A stretch of DNA of 64,000 nt from assembly GCA_038049695.1 (NCBI GenBank), contig CP142456.1, forward strand, positions 67,173,922-67,237,921, given 5' to 3'. Positions 23,305-35,600 of this stretch are shown piece by piece. The notes under the pieces were generated by a model. It was given only the letters and a program-made list of their open reading frames with translations, did not search any database and was not told the DNA's origin. Numbering within the stretch: the stretch's first letter is position 1; the number at the start of each line of letters is the position of its first letter. The translations under genes and the position numbers were made by a program. The stretch is from Cinnamomum chago. Lineage: Eukaryota; Streptophyta; Magnoliopsida; Laurales; Lauraceae.

Positions 23305-24434
23305 TGAAGGAAAAATTAATTGATGATCATTTTTGGGTAAATAACAAGCCTCCAAGCCCCAAGCTGTATATATTTTGTCCTTTTTTTGTTTCCCCCTTTT
23401 GCTTGATATTAATTTAATCCTTATCTTCAAAACATAAATCGTGAAAAAAAGAAAGTAATTTGAATAAAAATTATAAAATCTGACTAAAAACAAATCATTT
23501 TAGAATAATATTCAAGATAACACATAAACATTATATTCTTTTTATTTTTATTTTTTCACATTATAAACGGAATGCACTCATTATCCAAGTTCTTTTATTT
23601 TTCAAGTAAATTCAAGGTACGGAGAGAGCAATATCTTCCACAGGTTGGGCTACAACCTATGGGTACCCACACATGCACACAGAGAGAACCTACACATGGG
23701 GAGTGAGTAGGCTCACATGCTAGAAAAGAAAAATTGCTCGCATGGAGTAAGAGCTCGCACATGCAAGGAGTGGGAAGAGATCCCTCCATATCAAGGTTGG
23801 AGGCTGGGCTGCCAACCAACTTGCAACTCCTCATTCAAGATATTACCTTGATCGAAATGACAATTGACATTTGGGTTGAAATTGTGCTAATGACATGAAT
23901 ACATGAATTAGTTCATCATATTAGCTGCATCATTTCATTTCAGTTTCATTCAAACATACTACCATTAATAGAGGGGAAAATTTGATCTAGCAGTTTGAAT
24001 TGAAAGGAGGTCTCCACGACTCCACAGTTGAAATCCATCAGAAATTTACATCTTTGTTGTGTGTCCTGTTACACATGAGACTCTTTTATAATTACTAATT
24101 TCTTTTGGACCCATAAAGAATGCACAAAATGAGTATAGCATAGCACAAAAAGACAAGGTTTGGTATGGGTCAGGATAAATGTGTATCGGCCCCAACTCGC
24201 AACTGCCTTGCTTTATTGGGTTTACAAGTTTATAATACCCATTAGTTTTTAATTCAAATGAGCACCATCTGTGCGCACTTATTTTTACGATTACATGGGC
24301 TGCTCCTGTGATCAATCCAACCATCTCTCACTGTCAAAACCATTCCAACCACGAACAAACTACACACCCACCCCCCGCCAAAAAAATATATATGTATCAT
24401 ATCTTGCAAATTTGGTATTATAACTCCTTCAAAT
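23305..24434. other. Non-coding duplicated DNA
   Basis: Collinear with about 48640-49774 (copy 2), and its first 420 bp also with 12297-12713. No gene seen. Confidence 0.5.
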
Positions 24435-24620
24435 ATAACCCCGACGGTTATGTTAGTTGATCTAGGACTGCAGTTTGCATCTGAAGGTTGTAGGTTCGTA
24501 ACTGTATGACTGCACTAGGGACACATGGGAATTTTACCCAACTTTCTCTCTTGGGCCTGTAGGGGTTATTCTGGCCCAAAAAGCTAGCAACCCTACCTTA
24601 TAAAAAAAAAAAAAAAAAAA
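24435..24620 (+). mobile_element. tRNA-derived SINE, copy 1
   Basis: A-box-like TTAGTTGATCTAGG and B-box-like GGTTCGTAACT about 30 bp apart, a body, then poly-A at about 24601-24620. Flanking repeat CTCCTTCAAAT (24424-24434) and TCCTTCAAAT (24621 on). The same insertion at 49789-49970 shows it predates the duplication; that copy has the better A box (TAGCTTAGTTGG). Confidence 0.75.
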
Positions 24621-24639
24621 ATCCTTCAAATGTCTAGTA

Positions 24640-27412
24640 CCAACAGTATGATGCAAGTTTGGTGCACTTTACTTTATTAATAACTACGTAAATTGGTTGT
24701 AACCAGGGAAGAGTAGGTCAGGACAGGTCCGAAACAAGCCTCCAAAACCAAATCCGAGTCCAGTCAAATCTAAACGTACTCCCAACCTGAAAAATCAACC
24801 ATGAAACCCACTTCCATCCCTTAATCACTGACCTCATGGTACGTCATTTTCTTATCTTGTAATTGAATTCCAAAACCATCTTAGTATCTTACTCTTTCCG
24901 ATTTGTCTTTTGCTTCTGTGCTAAGGAAGCCTTGAAAGAAAATGTCTCTTTATTCTTTACTTTGGAAAAGAGAGTGGAACAACAATAAAGAGAGGTTTTT
25001 GCATATGCATCAACTTCTTTTTAACTATTTGTGACAGAGCCCTTTAAGAAATTGACGACGGTAAAAAAAAATGCAAAATGTAGGGAGGCCACAGTCCCTT
25101 ATGATGAAATTATGGTGGGGCCGATAAACGATTGCAAACGGTGGGCTCACCAATATGGTCATTAAACAATATCAATACATGGTGGAACCACCAACAACAC
25201 ATAATCACCATCCATCACACATCTTAAAGAGCACAACTGATAGTGGAGGGATAGACAATGGGGGTTATTGTCTTGAACATTTTGTTAGGTCCCACCCAAA
25301 ATGATAAGAATTTTTTTAATAGATTTTATTTTTCATAAAAGATCTTCTCTCTTTAAAACAATAAATGATATCTGAGACTCTTATATCCATGTAGAATTTG
25401 CTTGCAAACCTGTTGGAAAAAACTTGGCAGGTGGTCAAAAAATGGTTTTTGAAACAATATTTCAAGACAAGACAGAGATCATTTTACAGTTAATAATTTT
25501 TTAAGGTTTTCCTTTTTTGAACAATTGAATAAAGCTCCATGGGTGTATGAAAGAAGAAAAATCCAAGTAAGATTTGACATTGTATAATATTTTTTATACA
25601 TCCCCACAGCTTATGCATGGTTGCTCCAATAAAGACTCTCTCAGTAAACAAATAATAGTTAGAAGACTATCCAGCATATGATTCTTGGTGTTTGACTGTT
25701 CAAGTTTTATGTAACTTGATTTACAGCATCTAAATAAAGTCATGGAAAAATTCAATCCATATGACGTATTGAAATATTTGGTCTTTATCTCTTCTTCCCC
25801 AGCTTCTAGTTTCTAGATGCATGATGTGGAGCAGTGTGCATAGCCACCAATGGTACAACAGAGAAATCTAGAAGCTATCCCCAGCCAATATTATAAACTT
25901 CCTCTGCTGTTTTAGAAGAGTCTAGGATATATATAAACCATCCGAATCAGGGGTAAAACAAGGAATTCTTCTTTCGGGGCCACTATATAGAAAAGATTTC
26001 TTGGGAGGCCGCATAAAAAAAATTATGTAGACTCTAAAATATATAATTTTGTTTTGAGGGGGAGCTATAGGTAAAAAATTATAGAACATGCTAAAACTTA
26101 AAAGGGGTTTCTAAAAAGAAAAAAAAAAATTGGGCGGGTTCTGACAAGAGTGCAGGTATGGTAATATCCTTGTTTGGATAGCATGAGGTAAAACATAAGT
26201 GGGAGAGGGAGTGCAATAAAAAAGTACTTTTTTTATAAAAGGTTTTACTATGCCACAATTTATCCACAATTTATCACTTTATAGTGCAAAAAAGAAAAAA
26301 AAGAAGAAGAAAGAGGCATGCGGAGGAGCAAAAGTTAAGTGGTCTTGTATTATAGGTTTACTTCACTCCACTTTTTTCATCTAATTTCACATGCCTACTT
26401 TTCCTACTTCTTGTGCTAAACAAACTGTAGGTAAGGGAATAGTAAGGAATTTTGCCTTGTTGGGCTAGTAAACTGGCAAATCGTAACAACCCTAAAATGG
26501 AATTTGGATAAGAGAGATGCAAATTTAAGAAACAAGTATATTTGAATTTGTTTGGGTGAGATGGGAATCAACCATTTTTTGGTAATTAGGTTGGAAATGC
26601 CAATTTTAGAAACACAGTTCGGAATTTGTATCAGCAAAAGGGAAAATATTCTGTGGGGGATATATCAGTACTCCATTAATATATCGGTTTGTTTCATCCC
26701 TTTTTTACTAAATTAAAAAGCTTCCCTGAACAATCATAAAATAAATATTTATAAATCTTCACTTCTTTTAATTACTTTTAGAGTGCATGTTTTTGACGTC
26801 GATAAAATAACAAAATAGACAATTTAATTTTCAAACTAAACACATTAGCAAACCTTCTTTTGATGTTAACACTACATGATTTGGGCCATATTTTACAACC
26901 ATAATCCAAACCTAACTCAAAAATAAGAAAGATTAACCTAAACCCTAAATTACCAGGTTGGGTTGGGTTAGTTTGACATGTTACAGCACAATGAGTCGAG
27001 ATAGACCAGGTTCAAATTTGGGTTGGTGGATTGAATTGCAAGTTTGAACTAACCTGATCCAACCAATTTCTTTAGGTTTGGAAATGTTAGCCTGAACCCA
27101 ATTTGAAACTGGTCGAACAAACCTTAAACTACTGGGTCGGATTTGGTTTGGATCTTCATGTTGCATAAAAGATGCCACCGAATCAAAGGCAAAAATCATT
27201 GGATACTTGTATTTCTGAGAACTTCTACTCACGTGCAGCCTACAGGGCTAGAACATGGTTAGATGCATTGTTAACCTTTGTTTGTTGTATATGTTTCTTC
27301 TTTATTCCTGCTTTTAATATCTAGTCAATGGCCCTAAGATTAATCTAATGTTGGTTATACCTATTAATCCACCCTCATGGAAAAAGTGGTGATGGCATAA
27401 ATTCTAAGAAAG
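24640..27412. other. Non-coding duplicated DNA upstream of RING-H2 remnant
   Basis: Collinear with 49985-52720, with small indels; about 70 bp around 26580-26630 is absent from copy 2. No gene recognised in either copy. Confidence 0.5.
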
Positions 27413-27621
27413 GTGGGAATTGAGAGGCAGTCTTACATACCCCCCTTCTTCTCTCTCATCCAACCCTCAAACTGCTCATATATAATTACATATATATACC
27501 CCCTCTGCTCTCTCTCTTTCTACCCCTTCTTCAATCAGCAAAAAACACAATCTCCTCCTTTTCCTTCTCCTATCAACCACTTTCTCCTCCTTCTCTCAAT
27601 ACTCTAGCTTCTTAATCTATC
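27413..27621 (+). promoter_or_regulatory. Promoter and leader of truncated RING-H2 copy
   Basis: Nearly identical to the promoter and 5' UTR of the intact RING-H2 gene (52720-52919): CATATATAATT and CATATATATACC TATA candidates at about 27476-27500, then a long CT-rich leader. Homology runs through the start codon and stops at 27638. Confidence 0.7.
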
Positions 27622-27792
27622 ATGGGTTTCTCTTGTAATGCGACTTACCATGTCGAACATGTCGGCAAGACGAGGAATATGGAATTTTTACTTCTTGATA
27701 TTTTATCTATTCTTGACTATTTACATACATCACTTCCTATCCTCAGGGATAAGGCTGGTCAGTACCACATGGTCTCATGTTGTTCCTTCTAG
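27622..27792 (+). pseudogene. RING-H2 copy 1: start codon joined to foreign sequence (56-codon chimeric frame)
   Basis: The first six codons (MGFSCN, against MGFPCN in copy 2) match the RING-H2 gene. From 27639 the DNA is unrelated to the gene, so the RING domain is lost. By chance or selection the new frame stays open for 56 codons: MGFSCN, then ATYHVEHVGKTRN, a hydrophobic MEFLLLDILSILDYL, stop at 27790-27792. If the retained promoter works this would make a small novel protein. More likely it is a dead duplication-breakpoint relic. Confidence 0.55.
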
Positions 27793-28764
27793 ATCCTCGG
27801 TCCAAAATGTCCATAACTTGCCTATTTTTCTCTTCATGCTCCTTTGGGCTCATTCAATTGACAGTCTGATTTGGCAAACTAGCGGCTAAGATGAGGTCAG
27901 TTTAATGTTGAATGTTCCTCATAGGCAGCAGACCAGGTTGCAATTAAATGGGAGAAGCATCCATCTAGATTGGATGATTTTTTTTAGGAAATTTTTTTTT
28001 TTTTGGTCGATAAAGTCTCTCCATAAAAATATTAAAGAAAATACTTTCCAATAATTAGATTCAGTGGTAATAGAAAGTGCTTGCCAGTTATGTGCAGAAA
28101 GTACTTTATCAATTTTTCCTCAACTCTTATGTTGTGATATTTTATGATGCCTTGATTGATTGACTTGAAACTATATTCCTATGTGGACTTTAAAACCCCA
28201 ATTAAAAAAGGCATACATTCATGTTTTAACATTAGCAAGGAAATAAATCATTGGTAGACATATGAGTACCCATTAATCACTTCAAGAACAAGAAACATAG
28301 TATTTTTCTAATGACTGGTAATTATCGTATAAACAGAGTATTTTTCTAATGACTGGTAATTATTGCATAAACAGCTTGAGTTTCCTCCATGGATTGTGTT
28401 CAACTATCCATGGAAACACCATGACACCAAGGAATCAAAGAAATGAACAAGATGCCAGCTCACTTTTGGTTCAGTGGCAAGGCAGATAGCAGGGTAAACT
28501 AGGGTCAATCCATGGCAATGGAAGAAAAACTTGCCCATGTGCAACAAGCGGCACACTAAGCAAGAAAAAAAAGGAAAATAAAAAAGGAATTAACAATATG
28601 GATTTATCCATATCAATGCGAAGCCATACAGGCATCCAATCCACAAAACAAGAAATAAGCTGCATGCACGGCCGCACCCACCACTTATACACACTAGTGC
28701 AGGAGGCACTTTCCTCCTCTTTCTTGCAATTTTTTTCTTATTTTTTTCTTTTGATCGGTGACAA
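27793..28764. other. Non-coding DNA
   Basis: Not matched to copy 2. A 33-bp direct repeat (AGTATTTTTCTAATGACTGG) lies at 28299-28320 and 28338-28358. No gene seen. Confidence 0.4.
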
Positions 28765-28773
28765 TAACTTTTC

Positions 28774-30357
28774 GGGAAAAAAGCACTATACCTACCTGTA
28801 CTTTGGCCGTTTTGCAGAGTGACCCATGTACTTTAGTATTTGTGACTAAACCTACCTGTAGTTTTAGTTGACATGCAAATACTAACTGCAGTGACGGAAT
28901 CAATAAAATGCCGAATTTACCCCTCCATATATCAGTTTTACTCTTCACGATTTTGCTCATTTCCCCCCTTTTCACTTGCGGTTAGGGTTCCTGGCGATTT
29001 TGGGTGAAACCGCCCATCGACAGATCAGAGGTATGATTTCAGGTCCTTTCTTCAAGAATGACTTGATCCACTAGAAGATTCTCCAGTTCAACTCATTTAA
29101 TCATCTTGGAGGATGCCTTTTCTCTGCAACTGGCCTGACACCCAAAATTCGGGACATGGTTTTGAAATCCTCTAATCTTAGAATCTGGATCTGTTCCAAA
29201 TTTCTCAAAGATGCCATATTACCGATGAAACACAACATTCATTTTTGTTAAAAAACATCATTTCTTAAACCCAATAAAAAAATAAAAAGAAAAAAAAAAC
29301 CCTCCAATACCTAAATATGAAATTCCTTGAGAATGAAAAAAGACCCACAAATCACGAAAACCAACATTCAAGAATCTCAGTATGAGACTGGAAAGAGAAC
29401 CCAAAAATGAATAAACAAATTAAAAAGCCAAACCCCAAAAGGCACCAGAACGATCCCTCACAGTTACAGAGGAAAAGGAAAACACATGAAAATCCCTATA
29501 ACAGCTTGTTGCATTAAATCAAACAGATATGCAAGGAATCCAATACCCAGATTCCAATATCATCAAAAACCGACATGAAAGACATGAATGGTGAAATCCA
29601 AGATCAAACTAAGAAACGCATCAAACTAATTCAACAGAGGTACGACTAACTCGGGGCAAAAATTGTAAAAATGAAGAAATAAAAATACGAATGATAGGGA
29701 TGGATGGAGATGTACTACTTGGTTGGGACCCACCCGATTTGAGGTGACCATATCCGCTGAGAAAACCTGGAAATCATGGCTGAATGTGAGGTGACCATAT
29801 CCGCTGAGAAAACCCACCTTTTAATACTGATTTGGTAGGGAAGAGTTGGGTATGGCTTCAACCAAACAGAGGCTTTTTCCGATTTCCAGGTTTTCTGCAT
29901 CAGCTCTGAACTCACTCAAATGGGCATGAAGACAAGCATGGGAAACAATGAAAATAAAGGAGAGATGGGGAAACCTCCAAATCAATTAAGGAGATATGGG
30001 GAGAGAGGAGATGACCGGAGATTTTCTAGATCTGTCCGGTCCGGAGAGAGGAAGTGCAGACGAGAGGAGTGTTGCAAATTGATTAGGTTTAGAAATTTGG
30101 AAAGGGGGAAATGAGGAAAAAAAAAAAGCGGGCCCTGAGATTTTTTCTCCCCAGGGGCAAATAAGTCTTTTTGTGCGAGTAATTTGACGCCTGAATGCAC
30201 CAGACACCATTTATACGACATACACCGTTAAAACTAACAGAATCCGTGAGTTTTGCATGCCAACTAGAACTACAGGTAGGTTTAGTCACAAATACCAAAG
30301 TTCAGGGATCACTCTGCAAAACGGCCAAAGTCCAAGTAGGTATAATGCTTTTTTCCC
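28774..30357. mobile_element. Non-autonomous MULE with long TIRs, 1584 bp
   Basis: Inverted ends of about 120 bp starting GGGAAAAAAGCA, then the shared block TTTGGCCGTTTTGCAGAGTG and then GTGACTAAACCTACCTGTAG. A perfect 9-bp direct repeat TAACTTTTC flanks it at 28765-28773 and 30358-30366. The interior has no transposase. It has a 27-bp direct repeat (GAGGTGACCATATCCGCTGA) at 29741 and 29788 and a GC-richer stretch near 30000-30080 that could be captured host leader DNA (Pack-MULE style). Long TIRs with a 9-bp duplication are the Mutator hallmark. Confidence 0.9.
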
Positions 30358-30419
30358 TAACTTTTCCTTGAAGGGGAGAAAGATTAGACAAAGCCAGACC
30401 ACAAACAAAACGAAGGGGA

Positions 30420-31743
30420 AAGCGATGGTATGAATGCATTATACCCTTCCCAAAAAGAACAAGAACAGTGCAACTCACTAAAAAGACTAGCCAATAAAAG
30501 TAAAAGCAACCAATGGCAAGGATCTGCCCACCCCTTGCTTGGTCAACAAATCAACAAAGCCATTAGCCAACCACCCAATATGCTAGAACGCCACTCTAAT
30601 ATGAGAAGCCAACCTTATAATCTCATTAAGATAAAACTGCAGCCTTCAATGGTGAATCCAAACAAGACAACCAAGAAATCGGGATTGTAGAGTCGCTTTC
30701 CTCAGCTAACTTGGCTCTAAAAGAGGAGAAAAACATGTGAAGCGCTTCAAAGATAGCCACCACCTCCCCTTCATTGGACTTCATGCAACCCATATGCTTA
30801 GAAAACTTAGCCAACACCAAACCATCACTATTACGAAGCATCCCACCAATGCCAGCCAGACCCGGCTTGCCTTAGGCTGCCCCATCGACATTAAAGTTCA
30901 AAGCACCTTACAGGGAGGCTCCCAAGAATCCCCAATCCTCACCTTATTAGCCCCACTATATAAAGAAGTCATATGGTTAAAGAACTACTGATATAATTGA
31001 TCCTCTGCCTCAGATTTACCATACAGTTAAAGAACTTGTTGTTTCTATCCCCCTCTTTCAACCATAGAGCTTTAGATTTTTGTCTCCATGAGACCTCTTC
31101 CATCCGGTGTAAGTTCCATAACTCACTAACTAATGACTCCTCGGTCACACTTTCCTCTTGTTTTAGTCCTCTCTCTTTCTTCTTCAAGTCCTAGACTTAC
31201 CTTTTTTAACACAGAATCTCTAACAACTTTGACCCTACCAAATACATCTCAACTCCACATTTTTTTACTTTTTTTCAAGAGCTGAAGTTTCTTGACAGCC
31301 CTGAATATTCTCTATATCCCACCACTTAACCAGAGGCAAGAAAACCTTATGCAAAAGCCATCAAATTTGAAAGGCCTCAGCCCCCGCTTAACCCCCGCAG
31401 AGTTCAATTTAATGGGTCTATGATCTGATGAAGCGGACTATGTTGGAATCCCCACCAAAACAACACAATACCAACCGCCCTAAATGAATCACCGAAAGAA
31501 TATCCCATAACACATTTCTATTTGCATCCTCATTTGGAGCATAAATATTTGCAGATCGAGGACCTGAAATTGTCAAATTGTCGACCACATTGAGGAATTC
31601 AGTGGCTGGCACCCTTTTTACCAATGATCTCCAAGCTCAGCTCCTTGTTGACGAAACATTGGTTGTCTGGCCTGATACACAGTATTCTGTACTTGTCTCC
31701 CTTTTCACCCCCGAACACCTTTCCAAATCTCTTGTGTTCGACA
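30420..31743 (-). mobile_element. Decayed L1-type LINE, RT core missing
   Basis: Three recognisable pieces lie in the right order on the minus strand. Endonuclease end at 31624-31418: NIYAPNEDANRNVLWDIL, then a GxxLVLCCFGGDSNIVR-like stretch. The linker and start of the RT region at 31400-30969: KKLQLLKK, then WRQKSKALWLKEGDRNNKFF. The RNase H domain at 30841-30520: RNSDGLVLAKFSKHMG and NEGEVVAIFEAL. The catalytic RT core expected between the last two pieces (about 250 codons) is absent: only 130 bp separates them. Stops and frameshifts occur throughout. The Copia element inserted at the upstream end. Confidence 0.75.
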
Positions 31744-32220
31744 TGTTATATCATTATTAACATGAACCCTAAGATCGTGAACAACATGATAATCACAGGT
31801 AAGGTTTAATCTTAAATAAGTTGAAGAGTACCTCCAGACATCCTGATGCAGAGAGCTTTCCGATCCTGCTGTCTGGCGCTGTTGTTGAGATCCGTCGGAG
31901 AAGAGACTGGGTGAATGGTTTCGGTTTCTCTCTCCTTGCCTATAAACCTTAATGTGTTGATTTTGTGTGTAGCCTTTGTGATGGACCAAAGGCTTTATTT
32001 ATAGGTGGAGAGAGGACCAAATTTCCATTTAGGTTTACTTTAGATTTAATCTCAACCGTCCATCAAGGTAGAGGATATTAAGGAAACTTTCTCATTTGGA
32101 AACCTTTTTGAGTAATTATAGCATATGTATCCTATGAAAACGGAATTCCTATTATGACCACACTTCTAGAAAGGAAAGGACTTGTGGTCCAATTAATGGG
32201 CCTAAAATAATTTCCTTACA
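31744..32220 (-). repeat. 3' LTR of Copia element
   Basis: 477 bp, begins TG and ends CA on the + strand. No difference from 37844-38320 found on reading both through. Confidence 0.93.
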
Positions 32221-32231
32221 GTCTCTCACTT
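32221..32231 (-). other. Polypurine tract of Copia element
   Basis: On the minus strand AAGTGAGAGAC directly precedes the 3' LTR, the usual place and composition of a plus-strand primer. Confidence 0.6.
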
Positions 32232-32609
32232 GGTCAATAGGAAGATCCATTAATATTTTCATTTTTAGGGATCATAAGGCGCGCATTATATGCTAAACAC
32301 TCCTTTAGTCGGTTAGCATAAGTGTCTTGGCTAATTCGGTTGTTAATGGGAGTCATGGCGTGCACATATTATTTTGCAACATGTTTACTTCCATGTACTA
32401 CATCATTTACAACCGTCATAACTAGACCATAAGATGAGATTTACATAATGGTCTCATAATGTCTTTGTTTAAAGACTGTTTCTGTTTATCATTTATCCAA
32501 ACATAATTATGTACACAATGGAAAAACAAAAATAGTAGATGTAGAATTGCATTAAGAGCTCAATAAATGTCAAATACAAGTACAGAAATATAATGGCAGA
32601 AAATGATAA

Positions 32610-35600
32610 TTAAGAACTATCTTGAAGGCCCATGCTTTCAGTATGTCCTTGAAAGGTCTTTGGAGGTAGTCCTTTCGTGAATATGTCTGCGACCATGAAA
32701 TCTGTACGTATAGACTCAATGACAAATTTTTGTAATCTAACATCTTGCTTCAGTGATAGATATTTAAGGTCCATGTGTTTGGATCCTTTAGATATCCTGT
32801 CATGCTTAAAGAAGAAGGTTGCAGCATCATTATCACAGTAAATAGTTAATGGCTTAGAGATGAAACTCAAGGCTCCAAACTGAGTGATAAAATTACGCAA
32901 CCATGTTCCTTGAATTGCAGCCTCATAACATGCCACATATTCAGCCATCATGGTGGATGTGTAAAGCAACTCTGATTTCTGGCTTTTCCATGATATTGCT
33001 CCTCCACATAAGAGATACACATAGCCAAGAGTGCAGAGTCTGGTGTCAGGACATCCAACAAAATCTGAATCGGAATAACCAATCACCTGTAGGTGACTTG
33101 ATTTTCTGTATGTGAGCATATACTTCCTTGTTCCCTTGAGGTATCGCAGTACTTTCTTTGCAGCTTTCCAATGAGCGATTCCTGGGTTACTTTGAAATCT
33201 ACCCAGCATGCCAACAGCATGACTAATGTCAGGTCTGGTACAGACCTGTGCATACATCAAACTTCCTACAAGAGAAGCATAAGGATATTTTTCCATTTCT
33301 TTACGTTCCAATTCGTTCTGTGGACACTGCGTAAGATCAAGCTTGTCTCCTTTATGCAGTGGAACAGGACTAGAGGAACATGTCATCATGCCAAATCTCT
33401 CTAGAACTTTGTCAATATATGCTTGTTGAGACAATCCCAAAATACCAAGTGACCTATCACGAAATATTTCTATTCCTATCACATAGGAAGCCTCACCCAT
33501 ATCTTTCATTTCAAAGTTCTTAAAGAGATAATCCTTTGTTTCATGTAACAAACCAAGGTCGCTACTAGCCAGTAATATGTCATCAACATACAGAACCAAA
33601 AATATGAACTTACTCCCACTGATCTTGAGATATATGCAAGGGTCAATTATGTTTTCTTTGAAATCGAAGGCAGTAATGATTTCATGAAACTTTAGGTACC
33701 ATTGCCTCGAAGCTTGCTTCAGTCCATATATTGATTTCTTAAGTTTGCAAACCATGTCTTCCTGACCTTCAATTATGAAGCCTTCAGGTTGACGCATGTA
33801 GACTTCTTCTTCCAAGTCTCCATTAAGAAAGGCAGTTTTCACATCCATTTGATGTAACTCGAGGTCATAGTGAGCTACTAATGCCATGATAATTCTAAGA
33901 GAATCCTTCCTGGACACAGGGGAAAAAGTCTCAGTATAATCAATGCCTACTTTCTGATTAAAACCTTTGGCAACAAGTCTAGCTTTATGTCGTTCAATAT
34001 TGCCTTTGCAGTCGCGTTTGGTCTTGAAGACCCATTTACAGCCAACTGGTTTGTGTCCTGAAGGCAATTGAACAACTTCCCATACTTGATTTTCATCCAT
34101 AGATTTCAATTCATCCTTCATGGCATCAATCCAATTACTAGAATTAACATCCTTAATGGCTTGTGAATAAGAAACCGGATCTTTAATTGTCCCTTCTTCA
34201 GATTCTTCTTGGTAAAGCATGTAATCATCAGAAATAGCTGATCTCTTTTGTCTTTGAGACCTTCTTAATGCTGGTTCCTCCGGTGCTTCATCCATATGTT
34301 CATTGGTGACAATCTCATTATGGAGTTGTTGATCATTTATTGGATTTTCCTCATTGTTAAATGGTTCAACAACGGGAGGATTTCCAACATCTTTCGGAAT
34401 GGAGGGTAAAGGGATAGGTACCCTGATTTCCTGAATGATCACATCTTGAGTTTTATTACTCCCACTGATTTCACCATTTTCAAAGAATCTAGCATTACCG
34501 GTTTCAACAATTCTTGTACTATGGTTAGGGCAGTAAAACCTAAATCCTTTGGACTTTTCTGGGTAACCTATAAAGTAACCACTGATTGTTTTAAGGTCCA
34601 ATTTCTTTTCATGTGGGTTGTAGACTCTAGCCTCAGCTGGGCAACCCCAAATTTGGAGATGTCTTAAACTAGGTTTCCATCCTTTCCACAGTTCAAAAGG
34701 TGTCTTTGGAACTGCCTTACTGGGAACCCTATTCAAGATATAAACAGTTGTGCGTAGAGCATCCATCCACAAGGATATAGGTAAGTTGGCATGACTCATC
34801 ATGGATCTAACCATTTCCATGTATGTACGATTTCGCCTTTCAGCTACACCATTCTGCCATGGAGAACCAGGCGTTGTGTATTGGGCAACAATTCCAAGCT
34901 TTTGGAGGAGTTTTGCAAAAGGTCCAGGATGTTGTCCTGTTTCATCATACCTACCATAAAACTCACCACCTCTATCTGACCTTATGATTTTCACTTTTCT
35001 ATCTAGTTGCCTTTCGACCTCAGTAATGAACACTTGTACAGCATTCACAGACTGAGATTTGTCATGCAACAAGTATAGGTAACAGTAACGTGAGTAATCA
35101 TCAATAAAGGTAATGAAGTATTTTTCTCCCCCAAAGGTTGGAACATCAAAAGGTCCGCAAATGTCTGTATGAATTATTTCAAGAAGCTGAGTACTTCTTG
35201 TGGCTCCTATCTTTGTGTGTTGTGTTGTTTTGCCTTTAATACAATCCACACATACTGTAATATTAGTAAAATCTAGATCCGGAAGGACACCATCTTTTAC
35301 TAATCGTTTGATTCTTTCACTGGATATGTGACCCAGTCTTTTATGCCACAAGAAATAAGAGTCATTTTTAGATGACTTTCGTTTTGTTTCCTTAGAATGC
35401 AGGGTAAGATGGGTTTCAGTAAATGGACTATTAAGATGAAACTTGTATAGCCCGTCAATCAATATTCCAGAACCAATGCGACTAGAATCTTTAAATAAAC
35501 TGAAATTACCATTTCCTACTTCAAACGAATAACCAACTTTATCAAGTGCACTTACAGAAACCAAATTACGAGAAATAGACGGAACATAAAGAGTTTGACA

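Noticed and set aside
26981-27232. 83-codon minus-strand frame, also in copy 2 (52288-52539)
   Set aside because: Kept in both copies because they are near-identical; composition resembles GGTTGG/AACCTG repeat DNA and no family was recognised.
31705-31989. 94-codon frame repeated at 37811-38089
   Set aside because: LTR sequence of the Copia element.
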